Positions 12,301 to 25,061 of a stretch of DNA of 64,000 bases are shown in pieces. Each line of letters starts with the position of its first letter. The stretch's first letter is position 1. Location of the stretch: positions 1,991,370 through 2,055,369 of the forward strand of contig CAXIPT010000010.1 of the NCBI GenBank assembly GCA_964030475.1, in the 5' to 3' direction. This DNA comes from Tethya wilhelma (Eukaryota > Porifera > Demospongiae > Tethyida > Tethyidae). The position numbers and the translations under genes are program-made. Under the pieces are notes generated by a model. That model saw only the letters and a program-made list of their open reading frames with translations, searched no databases and was not told the DNA's origin.

Positions 12301-15197
12301 ATACAACCTCATCGTTTGCCAGTATTCCAAGCTCATCTTTGATTCAAGAATCAACTCCAATAGTTAGGAGCACTGCTGTTCCGATTCCCACGCCAAGCTT
12401 TGCTGCTGCACCAACAAGTTCACTTGTAGACGTATCTACATCTGTAAGTATGTCTCTTTTGCCAAGTGAAACGTTTGTGGTTGACATGACAACAACTGTC
12501 ATAGATGTGGTCACTTTGACTCCTAGTTTTACCATAGCTTTCAGCGTACCTTCATCAGTCGATGTTATTGTGCCTACTACAACTGTTCCACTACCGGAAC
12601 CAACTCCTTCAATGACTGATATAATTTTCCCGTTGACTTCATCCATTTTGGTACCAGATATGACCTCTTCTTTTGTCGATATTATCGTCCCATTCACATC
12701 TTCAGTTCTAGTACCAGAACCAACCCCATCTATGACCGATATCATTTTCCCATTTAGTTCATCTGTTCAGGTTCCAGACATGACTTCTTCTTCAGTCGAC
12801 ATTCTTCTCCCTTTCAGCTCTTCCATTTTGCCACCAGAGACGACCTCATCATTTGTCAGTATTCCAAGTTTGGTTCCAAGCTCATCCTTGATTCAAGCGA
12901 GTTCATCTTTGATTCAAGAATCGACTCCAATTATCAGGAGCACTGCTGTTCCAATTCCCACACCAAGCTTTGCTGCTGCACCAACAAGCAGTCAGGTCAT
13001 TGATGTAACAACATCATCACTTTTGCCGAGCGCTACAGTGGAAGTTGACATGACTACAACCATTATTGATGTGGTCACGCTGACTCCAAGTTTGACCATA
13101 GCTTTCAGCATTCCCTCATCAGTAGACGTTATTGAGCCAACAACTACAACTGTTCTACTGCCTGAACCAACTCCTTCAATGACTGATCTCATTTTCCCTT
13201 TCAGCTCGACAGTTTTGGTACCAGATATGACTTCATCTTTTGTCGATATAGTCGTCCCATTCACATCATCCATACCAATACCAGAGACCACTACAACTAT
13301 GTTAGTGCCTTTTGCGTCAACTCCCACCAGCTCAATGCCACCAACTCCGACTCCAACTCCAAGTCCCACTCCCGTTCCGATTTGTGAATTCATAGACTGC
13401 AATAATGGAACTTGCATCAATCTCTTTGCACAGGAGGACTTTGCATGCGAATGTTTTCCCGGTTGGACCGGGGAATTTTGTGATGTGGACATCAACTTTT
13501 GTAGTCCACCACCTCTCGGACCTTGCGACAGTAATGGCACACTGGATTGTTTGGATGGCAACACTACACACACTTGTTTGTGTAGGTTGGGATACACTGG
13601 CCAAGACTGCTCTGTGGACATCAATGAATGTGAACCTAATCCTTGCCTCAATCAAGCTACTTGCGTGAATGAATTAAGTGGCCAATTTACTTGTTTGTGT
13701 GCCAAGGGGTTCACTGGAGCATTTTGTGAAATTGATCTCGACCCCTGTGTTCCGAACCCCTGTGAAGAAGATGAGGAGTGTATCTCAGTGGTGGAAGGAA
13801 GTGGTTTTGCTTGCATCCCGTTGCCAATGACTACTATTGTATCAATTTCCAGTAGTTTCGTTTCAAGTACAGCTGTACCATTCAGTACTAGTACAATGGT
13901 TCTAAGTACAACTGTTGAATCAAGCGTGTCGCTAGCTCCAACACCCACACCTTCACCATCTTCACTGCTCACATCCTCAGCCTTCACAACTCCCACACCC
14001 TCACTCATCCCCACCTCCACACCCTCACCCCTCCCAAGTCCAACTGTATTACCGAATACTCGGCCAGTACTACTAAACCCACTTGGCATGTTTTCAGTCA
14101 ACGAAGGACAGTACTTTCGATTTGTCGTACCAGAAACGACATTCTTTGATCTTGAAAGTGGAAACACGAACAATCTTACCCTATCTCTTCTCGATTTGAA
14201 CGGAAACTCACTTCCAAATACTATTTGGATACAGGTCAGTCGTAGAAATATAGACCCCATAAGTTCGATCATTGAAGGAATTCCTCTAAGGGAGCATCTC
14301 ATTGCCAACACTGTAACAGATTACACGTTCCTTTTACAAGCTCGCGACGAACTTGGTGCTTCTGTTCACGATTTCGTCACGATTCGTATCTTTCCACTGG
14401 AAAATCCACCAGTTTCTCTCCTTCGTGTGTTCTTTGATGGCAATTTTACCATCTTTGATGAGCAGCTGTCTTCAAAGATTAATCTCGTAACAGGTCTTGC
14501 TTCACATCTCACTAGCCAGCCAAATACTGACATCATTTATGTCAATTCCTACCAGAGTGGAAGCATAGCCATCACTTATCACAACCTGACAGTATCAGAT
14601 ACAGACTGCCCTGCCTTCCAAGCTTGGGTGGAGACAATCTTCAATGATTCATCCTACACAGAAGCTTTTGTCGAAGCTTTGGTGCCATTTCAACCAACAT
14701 CTAGCCCAATTATTATCGGATTCTGTAACGACACTGTAGACGCTACTCCCCCACAAATCAATCCAAACAATACGAGTAACCTAGTGCTCTTGCTAGCCAC
14801 TCTAATTCCCCTCCTCTCCGTAGCCTTGCTATGTTTGTTGCTCGGCTTTGTAGCTCTCATTCTCTACAGGAGACGAAGAGGAGAAAGGGAAGAACTTGCA
14901 CACGTCTACCCAAATGAAGAAGACATTTTTATTCGGCGGCGGCCGATCATCCTACCTGGAGATCTTGATTTACCAGCACGAAGACGACGGCCCGTCATTC
15001 TACCGAACGATCTACTGGATATCAATCGACCTGCAGCCCATGGTGATGGTGTTCGTCGACCTCTTCTGGAAGAAGTGGATGCTGGAGGAGAAGATGAAGA
15101 TTCATCAGACGATGAAGATATGCCGTTTGCTGGAGAGGAACGAAGAGACTATCCTCGTGGTGACCCACCACCATATAGATTGCCTCATTTTATATAA
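8260..15197 (+). CDS. DAG1: Dystroglycan with EGF repeats and giant mucin region
   Basis: Two exons, 8260-9021 and 9399-15197 (phase 0), give 2,186 residues. Order: unusual N-terminus (1-175), hydrophobic signal-like helix (about 178-192), first dystroglycan cadherin-like domain (about 227-318, with LPTWLYLDESSGWFSGVPL), alpha-dystroglycan N-terminal second domain (375-518), furin-type site RQKR (538-541), Ser/Thr/Pro mucin region (545-1580), three EGF-like domains plus a partial fourth (1583-1727), second mucin stretch, second cadherin-like domain (1807-1920), and a SEA-like region with a G-S pair at 1975-1976 matching the alpha/beta autocleavage site. These are followed by a transmembrane helix (about 2050-2076), a basic juxtamembrane stretch, an acidic cluster and a terminal PPPY (2177-2180) suited to dystrophin WW binding. 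It would link extracellular matrix to the cytoskeleton. EGF repeats between the mucin region and beta-subunit are not in vertebrate dystroglycan (about 895 residues). Confidence 0.88.
9319..9392. repeat. (CA)n microsatellite abutting dystroglycan exon 2
   Basis: Interrupted CA-dinucleotide run ending six bases before the exon 2 splice acceptor at 9397-9398. It can be read as a Thr/His open frame continuous with the exon, but the acceptor and the loss of homology show it is intronic. Confidence 0.85.
11911..13320 (+). repeat. Three tandem ~140-residue mucin repeat units inside dystroglycan
   Basis: The unit opening with SSLIQESTPI, followed by RSTAVPIPTPSF, then DMTTT, VITLTPSL, PSSV and repeated VPEPTPSMTDIIFP blocks, starts near 11914, 12331 and 12905. 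The second unit is longer (about 575 versus 417 bp) because the TPSMTDIIFP block is itself repeated. The coding frame is kept throughout. Repeats lie in the Ser/Thr-rich region expected to be O-glycosylated. Confidence 0.85.
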
Positions 15198-15430
15198 CAT
15201 GATTTGATTTGATTCTCACAAGATTTGGTTTTCTATCTTTTATTTATTTTATTTTTTTTTCACTTTTTCTACACAATATTTATGCATTGACTTTTCCACA
15301 AATTGAACTCTTGTTACTATTTCTATGATTTTTAGTCCACACAATACAATACAATAACACTGCAGAGTAAATTTTTAAGCAAAACACTTCTCATCAATGA
15401 TCTTTTTTACTCTTCAAACTTGCTTATGCG

Positions 15431-15549
15431 TGTACGCATGCGCAAAGCCACTCTTCCCGCACCCCGCGTACTCAGAAATTAAATGTGGGCGGGGCTAGTA
15501 TGCTATAACTTAACACCCCTCTAAACAACAGAAAGAAGCTGCCCCCACT
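15431..15549 (+). promoter_or_regulatory. Likely SLC26 promoter with NRF1-like palindrome
   Basis: Between the dystroglycan 3' flank and the SLC26 ATG is a short GC-rich patch with GTACGCATGCGCA (15433-15444), close to the NRF1 consensus, and a GGGCGGGG box. No TATA box was seen. Assignment is by sequence motif only. Confidence 0.35.
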
Positions 15550-16739
15550 ATGGCAGATCACGAACTGGATGAGGACGAGAAAGCCGAGCGTGCTCGGGAG
15601 TTTAGGACGAACATCAATCGCAAACGATCGGCCAGAAAGCGATATAGCGTTGGCTACCTGCCCCAGATGTCAACTGGAAGTGGGCATGGTATGCACAGAT
15701 TATGTCACATAGGATAAACAAACCTTGTTTTGATTGAACCTACTGTGTTGATACAGTACTGTTGATGGTAGTAGTAAACAAGGTAGTCAGCCATGTTTAT
15801 ACTATCAACTCTGTGAAACTATTATATAAATCCAGCATGACATGGCCCAGCTGAGAATAGCTTGGCATAATTATTGCATACAATCACTCTGATTCACATT
15901 TTGGTTGATAGGTTTTGATCAATCTAGCCTGTTCTCCACCTCCTTTGATGCAACTTACGCTCGAGAGAATGTCTTCAGCAATGCAAGCAGTAACACTCCA
16001 GATGGAAGTTTGGAGGGGTTCACGTTAGGTTCTCTTGGGGTGCCTGGAAACCCAATCTATCGGGAGATAACAGAGATGGACAGTTTGTCGAAAGTAAGTT
16101 TTCTTTCTTCATTTCTTTTTCTTCATTGCTAGTACTATCATAACAAGTATGCATATAACGTTACTTTAGATATACTTTTTTTCTCTTTTTTTTTTTCTTG
16201 GACGATCCCAGCATCGAACCTGCTACCTTGCACCTGGCTATACAAGCACTCGATCATTTGAGCCAACACCCTTTTTCACACTCTTTGTAACTTATACCTA
16301 CCCTCAAAACCATACATGACTAAATATCTATTTTATTCCTTGATCCCATGCACTGTGTAAAGTTATTGTATCCTTGACAACTATAGCTAGTGTTCAAAAC
16401 TTGATTTTTTCAATACTTATACCATGATAATATCATCATAATCACCATGACTTATTTATCAACCTAAGAAAATATAATATATTATATCTTTTTTTTTTTG
16501 TTTGTGAATACGTTATAGGTAAAGAATTTCTTCAAGAAGGTCATACCACAACCGATTCGTCACAACCTTTCCCCACCAAGAACAGGAGCAGAATGGAAGA
16601 CCTTTCTCTTTGTTCATCTTCCTGTCCTCCATTGGTTGTGGTTGTATCGACCGAAGCAGCTCATTGGCGACCTCATTGCTGGTATCACGATTGGAGTCAC
16701 TCATATACCACAAGGTAGATCTTCGTGTGTGTGTATGTA

Positions 16740-16790
<51 letters not shown>

Positions 16791-19211
16791 CTTCTTTCTT
16801 ATCAAAGTGTGTGTGTTCAAAATCCACATATCATTTTACCGAATCTCCCAGGAAGCTAAGCTTAAAATATGCCCACAAGTAAATCATGCAATTTCATAGT
16901 CAATTTGGTTCTAAAATTTCAAACATTTGGACCAAATTACAGTCTACAATTGCACACACATACACAAACAACTGATCCAGGAATTGGTTTTGCTCTCCTT
17001 GCCAGCCTTCCTCCAGTCTACGGGCTCTACTCTTCCTTCATACCAGTTCTTCTTTACTCCATTTTGGGCTCCTCACAACACATCTCTGTTGGTAAGTCCA
17101 ACCATTTGACATGCTTGAAATACGTACGTGAGCTAGAACTCAAGTCTTGAGTCTCAAGGTTACTATAGCAGTGGTTTTGAAATTATAAGTCTTACACACA
17201 TAAAGAAGTTTGAAAATTTTTGCTCTTTAAAACCACTAAAATTTATTGTTTAATAAACCACTATAACATAATATTGCACATAAAGAAGTTAGACAATTTT
17301 AAAATCACTGAACTTTATTATCTAACTATTATACTGATGATATATGTAATAAACTATAATAACCACATTTCTCCCTCCCCAATTAATCCAGGGACCTTTC
17401 CTGTAGTGGCTCTGATGACTGGTACAGCGATAGTCCGACTGACACACGANCTACTTCATGATCATTTTATGCATAACTCTTGGGTAGCAGTCCAGTTTAA
17501 GTTATATACCTGTCTGTTATGGTTTACTCCATTGCTTAGCCAAGTGATTATACACAGTAAAAATTTGAACCAATGCATGCAATTTAATCTGCCTCGGTAC
17601 TATCTGTGTTCAGATTATTGCAACAGGACACTGACAAATTCATATGAGGGATCAAGAATAAAATGAAGTAGTCATGTGCCGAAACTGAGACCCTGCCTTT
17701 TTCCAATAATTTTTACCGCACTGCCCATTCCTACAGTATTTTTTTTTTTTAAATTGTTACTATATAATTATAATATTATTATTATAAAGTCTCTGATTGT
17801 CTCCAGGCAATTAATTGAGCACCTTAAGTTAGTGTTAATTTTATGTATAATTCTCAGTGTACTTAATTTTTTTTTATGCATGCATGTTCCGTTGCTATTA
17901 AAAAATTTAGGTAGCTATAAATATTTTTATACAATGTCATGCACAGTATATTTCACTATCATAAGCTTATACATGCATTGTCACTCGTCAAAAACAGATA
18001 TCCAAACTATTCGCAGTTTAAGAAATAGTATGGCACTCTACTCAGAACCTGGTGAATATAAGTCCATCGACTTTGACTGCTTTGGTGATGAAGATGAGCT
18101 AGCAGAGTGTAATTCTACTTTAAGAGAATGTAAAATTGCTACAATCTATTGCTTCGGTGTAAGAGGTAATATGTGGTCAAATAAGTGATTGCATTAAGGA
18201 TATGACTATTACAATTATTGTGGCCGTAATCTTATATGCAAGAGCTTAATATTGTTGCAAAGCAATGCAATGGAGCGGCTTACTAGTGATTTGTTTTTCA
18301 TTTCGTAATAGTAAACTTCCTTTTTTAGAAATATACCAGTCACTATTGACCACTATATATATAATAATATAGTTATAAAAAAATAACTTACAGTATACTC
18401 ATCAGATCCTGCTTCCACTTATCAGATGCATAAATATTTGTAACAAGCAGGCAGGAGCCATACCAATTAAGGTTACGGGCTACCGTTTGCTCATGAATAT
18501 GTTAATGAGCATGCGTAGTTATTTTAGTGCGGAGCAAAACTGCAACTTGTGCATAACCGTTGGCATGATTTTTTGGCGTCAGTTTTTTTCCAAAGTATTC
18601 CGCGTGTGACCGTATAAAGTGGCTCTTTTTAACGGGATTGTATGTGGGCCAGATCTAAAAAGAAATTTGACAGAACGTTCAACGACAGAAAAACGGCAGC
18701 TTTGGTCTTCGCTTCTGCTACAGAATCACGACAAAAAGTAAGTTTGAGCTACCATTTTTTTCAAACTATAAGAAAGAGAAGCCAACCGAATAGATCTGGC
18801 CCTGCATAAGCGTCTAACGCTTTCATACTCGATCTAAAACGTTGCCTCTTGAAATAAACTGACGCCAAAATTTTGGCTACTCTTTCTGCTGGTATCTCTA
18901 AGCGTAGTAAGCCTGCTGAGGTTGTCTTTTCACTGTTTAGCCCTGAAAGTTAAAAAGAATAACTGTCTAAGCTGTTAATTTGGCAGGGAATTGCTGCAGT
19001 AATTTGCCAAAAAGAAACTTTTATTTTTGCTCATTAAATATTCATAACAGAATGTACCCCGTAACCTTAAGATCGTTTCATTTAAAACATGAAACTCAAT
19101 ATAGGGCCAAGTAGATGCTTCATTGCATTGCTTCACAATGTTCATAAGCTTCTAAATGCCACGTGTTTTGTTTAATGCATCTGTACATGTGTAGAGTCAG
19201 CGAATCAGAAN

Positions 19212-19293
<82 letters not shown>

Positions 19294-20209
19294 CTTCTTT
19301 CTTATCAAAGTGTGTGTGTTCAAAATCCACATATCATTTTACCGAATCTCCCAGGAAGCTAAGCTTAAAATATGCCCACAAGTAAATCATGCAATTTCAT
19401 AGTCAATTTGGTTCTAAAATTTCAAACATTTGGACCAAATTACAGTCTACAATTGCACACACATACACAAACAACTGATCCAGGAATTGGTTTTGCTCTC
19501 CTTGCCAGCCTTCCTCCAGTCTACGGGCTCTACTCTTCCTTCATACCAGTTCTTCTTTACTCCATTTTGGGCTCCTCACAACACATCTCTGTTGGTAAGT
19601 CCAACCATTTGACATGCTTGAAATACGTACGTGAGCTAGAACTCAAGTCTTGAGTCTCAAGGTTACTATAGCAGTGGTTTTGAAATTATAAGTCTTACAC
19701 ACATAAAGAAGTTTGAAAATTTTTGCTCTTTAAAACCACTAAAATTTATTGTTTAATAAACCACTATAACATAATATTGCACATAAAGAAGTTAGACAAT
19801 TTTAAAATCACTGAACTTTATTATCTAACTATTATACTGATGATATATGTAATAAACTATAATAACCACATTTCTCCCTCCCCAATTAATCCAGGGACCT
19901 TTCCTGTAGTGGCTCTGATGACTGGTACAGCGATAGTCCGACTGACACACGATGAAGGCTTCACCCTGGGGAGGATCAATACCACGTGTAACGGATCCGA
20001 TCCCATCGACCTCGGTGACATCTGTGGCCACCCTCCCTGTGAATCACTGAGCATTGACATAGCCTTCACTCTCAGCTTACTGGTCGGGATTTTAATGGTA
20101 CATGAATGGCACATGAAGAAGTGTTTTTTGTATTTGTACGTACCTGTGCAATTTTTGTGTCAATATACTGAATTAAGCTACCTATAGCAAGTTACATTTG
20201 TTAGCTAGG

Positions 20210-20259
<50 letters not shown>

Positions 20260-23200
20260 ACATGTTTGCAGATTATTATGAGCCTCCTAAAGCTTGGATT
20301 CATCACTCTTTTTCTCTCTGACTCTCTTGTCAGTGGCTACACTGCAGCAGCTGCCTTCACCATCCTAGTAACACAGATCAAGTTCCTCTTTGGGTTAGAT
20401 GGTGATGAAGCAGCTGTACCTAGTGGTATTGCCATTACTCCTAGAGTAAGTGATGCATAGCACATTTCTCAGCTAGTGCATTATGTGCCTGATTTTTTCG
20501 TTATTGTTGCTATGGTAACTGGAAAATTCTAAGTTGTATGGGCATTAATTGTGTTTACACAAGGACAAGACCACAATTGTCCACTACTAGTCAACTCTGT
20601 CAAATACTGTATTATTTGGAAAGGATCTCCAGCTGAGGCTTGTTGGTCTAGGGGCATGATTCTCGCTTTGGGTGCGAGAGGTCCCGGGTTCGAATCCCGG
20701 ACAAGCCCAGTTTTTTTCATCTTTTTTTTTTCATTATCAATGGCACATTATTCATTAGCTAATGCAAATCTGTTTACTAACAGTATTCACATATTTTTCC
20801 ATCATTTTTTAGAGAGTAATACGATTTTGTGAGCTAATATTCACTGGCCATGTCAATGGTGCTGCCATAGTAACATCCATTATTTGCATATTGCTGCTAA
20901 TATCGCTGGACTTTGTCAACTCACTGCTCAGGAAGCGTGTGCGAAAGATACCCGTTCATATTCCAGCTCAACTCATTGTGGTGAGTCTCTATTAACTAAC
21001 TATTCAAATGAGTTAATTATTGAATAAAATTAGCTAACTAACGTCAGTACATGTGGTACTAATTCTGAATTTGACTGCTTATCAACATTTTCCCCAACAA
21101 CAGGTCATTGTAGCAACAGTGATATCGTTCATCGGTAAACTTTCAGACCGATTCGACCTCCCTGTCATAGATGACCTCGGAGGAATCCTGCCAGGACGAT
21201 GGTAATTATATTGTCCACAAACTTATGCTGTAAGATGTTCCTTTCTCACTATAGAGACTGAGGATGGTTTGATATTGCAATCTGTGATTTATGAAAGTGT
21301 TTCGTCACTTATATATGCCCTATGATGTTCCTTAAGCTTGCAAATTACCGTATATAGGAGGTGGGCTTAATTAAAATTTGACAAATTTCCATTTTAGCAT
21401 TAATAATTTGGCGATTTAATCCCGCACACTGCATTGTTTACATGGGCGCACATGCATATAAAACTGTTTGGCAATTTTTAATTTGGCGATTTGAAGAAGA
21501 ATTCGACAATTAATTGTCACCAAATTTACCTACTATTTGGTATAATTATTATTATTGCAGATGTTTTGGTCAAGTATGCATTCTGTGACTTAATCATGAT
21601 TGTGTTTGTGTTTTTGTGCATTCAGTTTCGGTGTGACGCTGCCTCGACTCAGTCTGGCTAGGGAGTTGATATCGGACGCATTCATCATAGCCATCATCTC
21701 CTTTGTCATCAACATCTCACAGGCAAAGCTACTGGCCAAGAAGAACAACTACTCAGTTCATCCTGACCAGGTCAGTTTCAGGAGATTTATATTTTTTGGT
21801 GGAACATATATCTTGACACATTGACACACTCTCACACTTACACACTCACACACTCACATACTCACACACTCACACACTCACACACACACACACACACACA
21901 CTTGCACACACACACACTCACATACACAAACACAAACTCACACACTCACAAAACAGGAATTTCTCGCGTACGGTGTCATGAATCTTGGAGGGTCATTCTT
22001 CGGTAGTTTCCCCACGGCCGGCGCTCTCAGTCGGACCATCCTACAAGATGCTACGGGGGGACAGACACAGTTAGTTGGCTTCATTTCCTCTGGGATTGTT
22101 CTCCTCGTAATCCTCTTTCTCGGCTCCCTCTTTGGACCACTACCAAATGTGAGTTAAAGATAGTTGGTGTTTCTCCCCCCCCCACACACACACACAAATT
22201 GCCCATATTATAGTGAATTGGATGTCTAGCTATGTGTATACTGTACATATAGCACAAAAATTTGCTGCCAAAATAAAATCATTGTAATTTTTGACAATCC
22301 ACCAAATTTTATTCCTGCCAATATTTTGTGCTATACGATAAATATATCTCTTATTCTCTTTATAGGCTGCATTAGCTGCCATTGTGGTCGTTGCGCTGAA
22401 GGGACTGTATCTCCAAGTGAGGGACATTTACAAGTACTTCAAGCTCTCTTGGACCGATATGGTATGTACTGTACAGAATCTTGCCAAGATTTGGAGCTCA
22501 GTATCTCAGTCTAGGAAGGTCGCTAGCAACTGGGACTTGCGCCATTGCGATCAGCTTGATGTGAGCTTTCAAATGATATAGTTTATTTGGGAAATTCAAA
22601 AATGACTAATTTTGACAAAAAATCGCACTGGACCAAAGGCTATAATCCATGGTTTTTGGTAATTTGGGTCAAAATTTAAATGTAACAATATACTATATCA
22701 TTTGAAAGCTCTTTTCAAGCTGATCACAATGGTACCAATCCTAGCTTCATACGACCTTCCTAGACTGAGATATGCTAAGACAAATGCTTTACATTGATTC
22801 TTAGCTGCATTCTCATCATCAATATGTATGTATGATTAATAATACATTTATGCATGACCTTTATATCTTTCCTTCTTGCAGGGGGTGTGGCTAGTCGTCT
22901 TCACATCCACGCTATTCATCAGCCTCGACATTGGACTGGGCATCGGAGTCCTGTTCAGTCTGTTTGTGGTGGTCCTCCAAACCATTCTCCCGTACTCTCC
23001 CTCACTTGGTGAAACAAGGGCGTGGCATTATCCCCCGGAGGAAAAGCTGGCGGATGAAAATTTTGACAAAGAAGAATTAAAGGTGTGGTTGTTAAAGAAA
23101 AGACAGCTGTACAGTATGTGTCATACTATTATGAGTGTGATATAACTTTCAATGTATCTGACACGTACACACACTTTCAAACATATCTCTGCCTAGGAAG

Positions 23201-24958
23201 GTCCAAAGAAGCTGGGACTTGTACCATTATGATCAGTGTGAAAAGAGCTTTCAGATTATATGGTTTATTTCTATAATTGAAAAATGGTCATTTTTGTCAA
23301 AAAATCGCACTGGACCAAAGGCTATAATCCATGGTTTTGATGATTTTGATCAAAATTTAAATTTGCCAACAAACCAGATTGTTTGAAAGATCTCTTTGCA
23401 CTAATCGCAATGGTACCAATCCCAGCTTGATACGACCTTCCTAGACTGAGATATGTTTGGTTAAAGTATGTCACTCATACAGTGGTTTTAGGTGGTAATG
23501 AAGAGCTAGTGTACATGTGCCACACTAAAGTAATCTGGTAGCCTCGTACCCAGGCCACTCCCTCTTTTTAGTGGGTTTTTGTCTTCTAAAAAGAGGGAGT
23601 GGCCTGGGTACGATGCTAGTAATCTGGTGGTTGATTTCTAATGAGAGGAGCACCATATTTTTCCCCTCTTTAATTGATTACCGGCTCTTGATATAACGAT
23701 TTCCTTTCAACCAGTGATCTAGTTGTACATGTACAGGTATTCAAAGTTCCAGACATCTACATCTACCAGTTCAACGCTCCGCTCTACTTTGCCAACGCAG
23801 GTGTGTTCAGATCTCGCCTCTACCTGGAGACAGGGATCAACCCCAGTGAACTTCAGGATAAGATGGAGAGGGGAATCATACAGAAGGCCTGTCATAAGGT
23901 GAGCTGCATGAGGAAAAGATAAGCCCGATAAAAAAAGATAAGATAAGATAAGATTGTGGCAGTGTGAGCTAAACCTTGATATAGCCATGCAAGTCCTACT
24001 GCCTTTTCATGCTATATACCTTTTCTGAAGATATTGCTACATTGATATAATATGGACACATCAGCACTGATCATGAGAAAATAATTTTTTTTTCTTCTGA
24101 AAATTTGATGCACGGATGTTTGTCATAATAATTGCATCTTGATTTTCTCTTTATCGGTTCTTCTAGTGTTGCTGCATTGAGACAGAGAGTGAACCTTTAC
24201 AGTTGGCAAAGGACGTCCAAGATGGCAGCTACACGAGGTTTGAAAACACAGTCACGGCAAGTGGTGATGATGGTGGCGGTGGTGAAAAAGAAGCACAGAA
24301 GAAGAAGGAGGTTGAGCTCCAGCTGAACTACCACACGATTGTCATAGACTGCACTCCTATTGGATTCACTGACTCTATGGGGGTGTCAATCCTGGAACTG
24401 GTACGTTTCTCTAAATCTCTATCAGTGATCCTAATAGCCTAGCTTGTTCCCAGGCTTCGAGTCCCCACCTACCTTACATGTAGCTAAGGTAGGCGGGGAA
24501 TATAGGTGGGGAGCCTGGCCTGGGAATGAGGCTATGATCCTAAGCCATTGTGGGTTCACTTTATAGAGATTAATAGCTACTACAAACACTTCAACTTGAC
24601 ACTTAACTGTGTCAGCTAGCTAGCTAACAATCCATCTCTCTGTCCACTTATGATTCACCAGTGTCAGCTAGCTAGCTAACAATCCATCTTTCTTTCCTTC
24701 CTACCTTCAGCTGGTCAAAGAGTTTGAGAGTGTCGGTGTTCAGGTGCTGTTTGCCTCCCCTCCCACCCCTCTCTGTGAGTCTCTCAACAGACATGGCTTC
24801 TTCAAGAGGTTCAGCTCTGAAAGACTCTTCCCAACTCTAGCTACAGCTGTCAGTTATGCCAGGGATGGGCACAGAGTGGTAAGCCCCTTAATTTGTTGGT
24901 GTAATTTGTGTCTTTGTGATAGAATGGTTTCTCCAGCTTCACACCTGTCACATACACA

Positions 24959-25004
<46 letters not shown>

Positions 25005-25016
25005 NNNNNNNNNNNN

Positions 25017-25061
<45 letters not shown>

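Larger units (their letters stand above)
17451..19210. other. Foreign segment between two Ns in the SLC26 locus
   Basis: About 1.76 kb flanked by N at 17450 and 19211 and by the two copies of the duplicated SLC26 block. It contains no SLC26 exon. It does hold one SRCR-like exon and a TTAA-flanked transposon. It most likely comes from another locus or was misplaced when gaps were closed. Confidence 0.65.

Noticed and set aside
10490..13651. Long reverse-strand frames opposite dystroglycan
   Set aside because: They mirror the Ser/Thr-rich coding strand; no splice, family or start evidence.
17676..17990. 5' part of the frame running into the SRCR exon
   Set aside because: AT-rich, no conservation; only the part after the AG at 17997 looks coding.
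23085..23276. Frame continuing past SLC26 exon 12
   Set aside because: It reads through the donor into a family A transposon.
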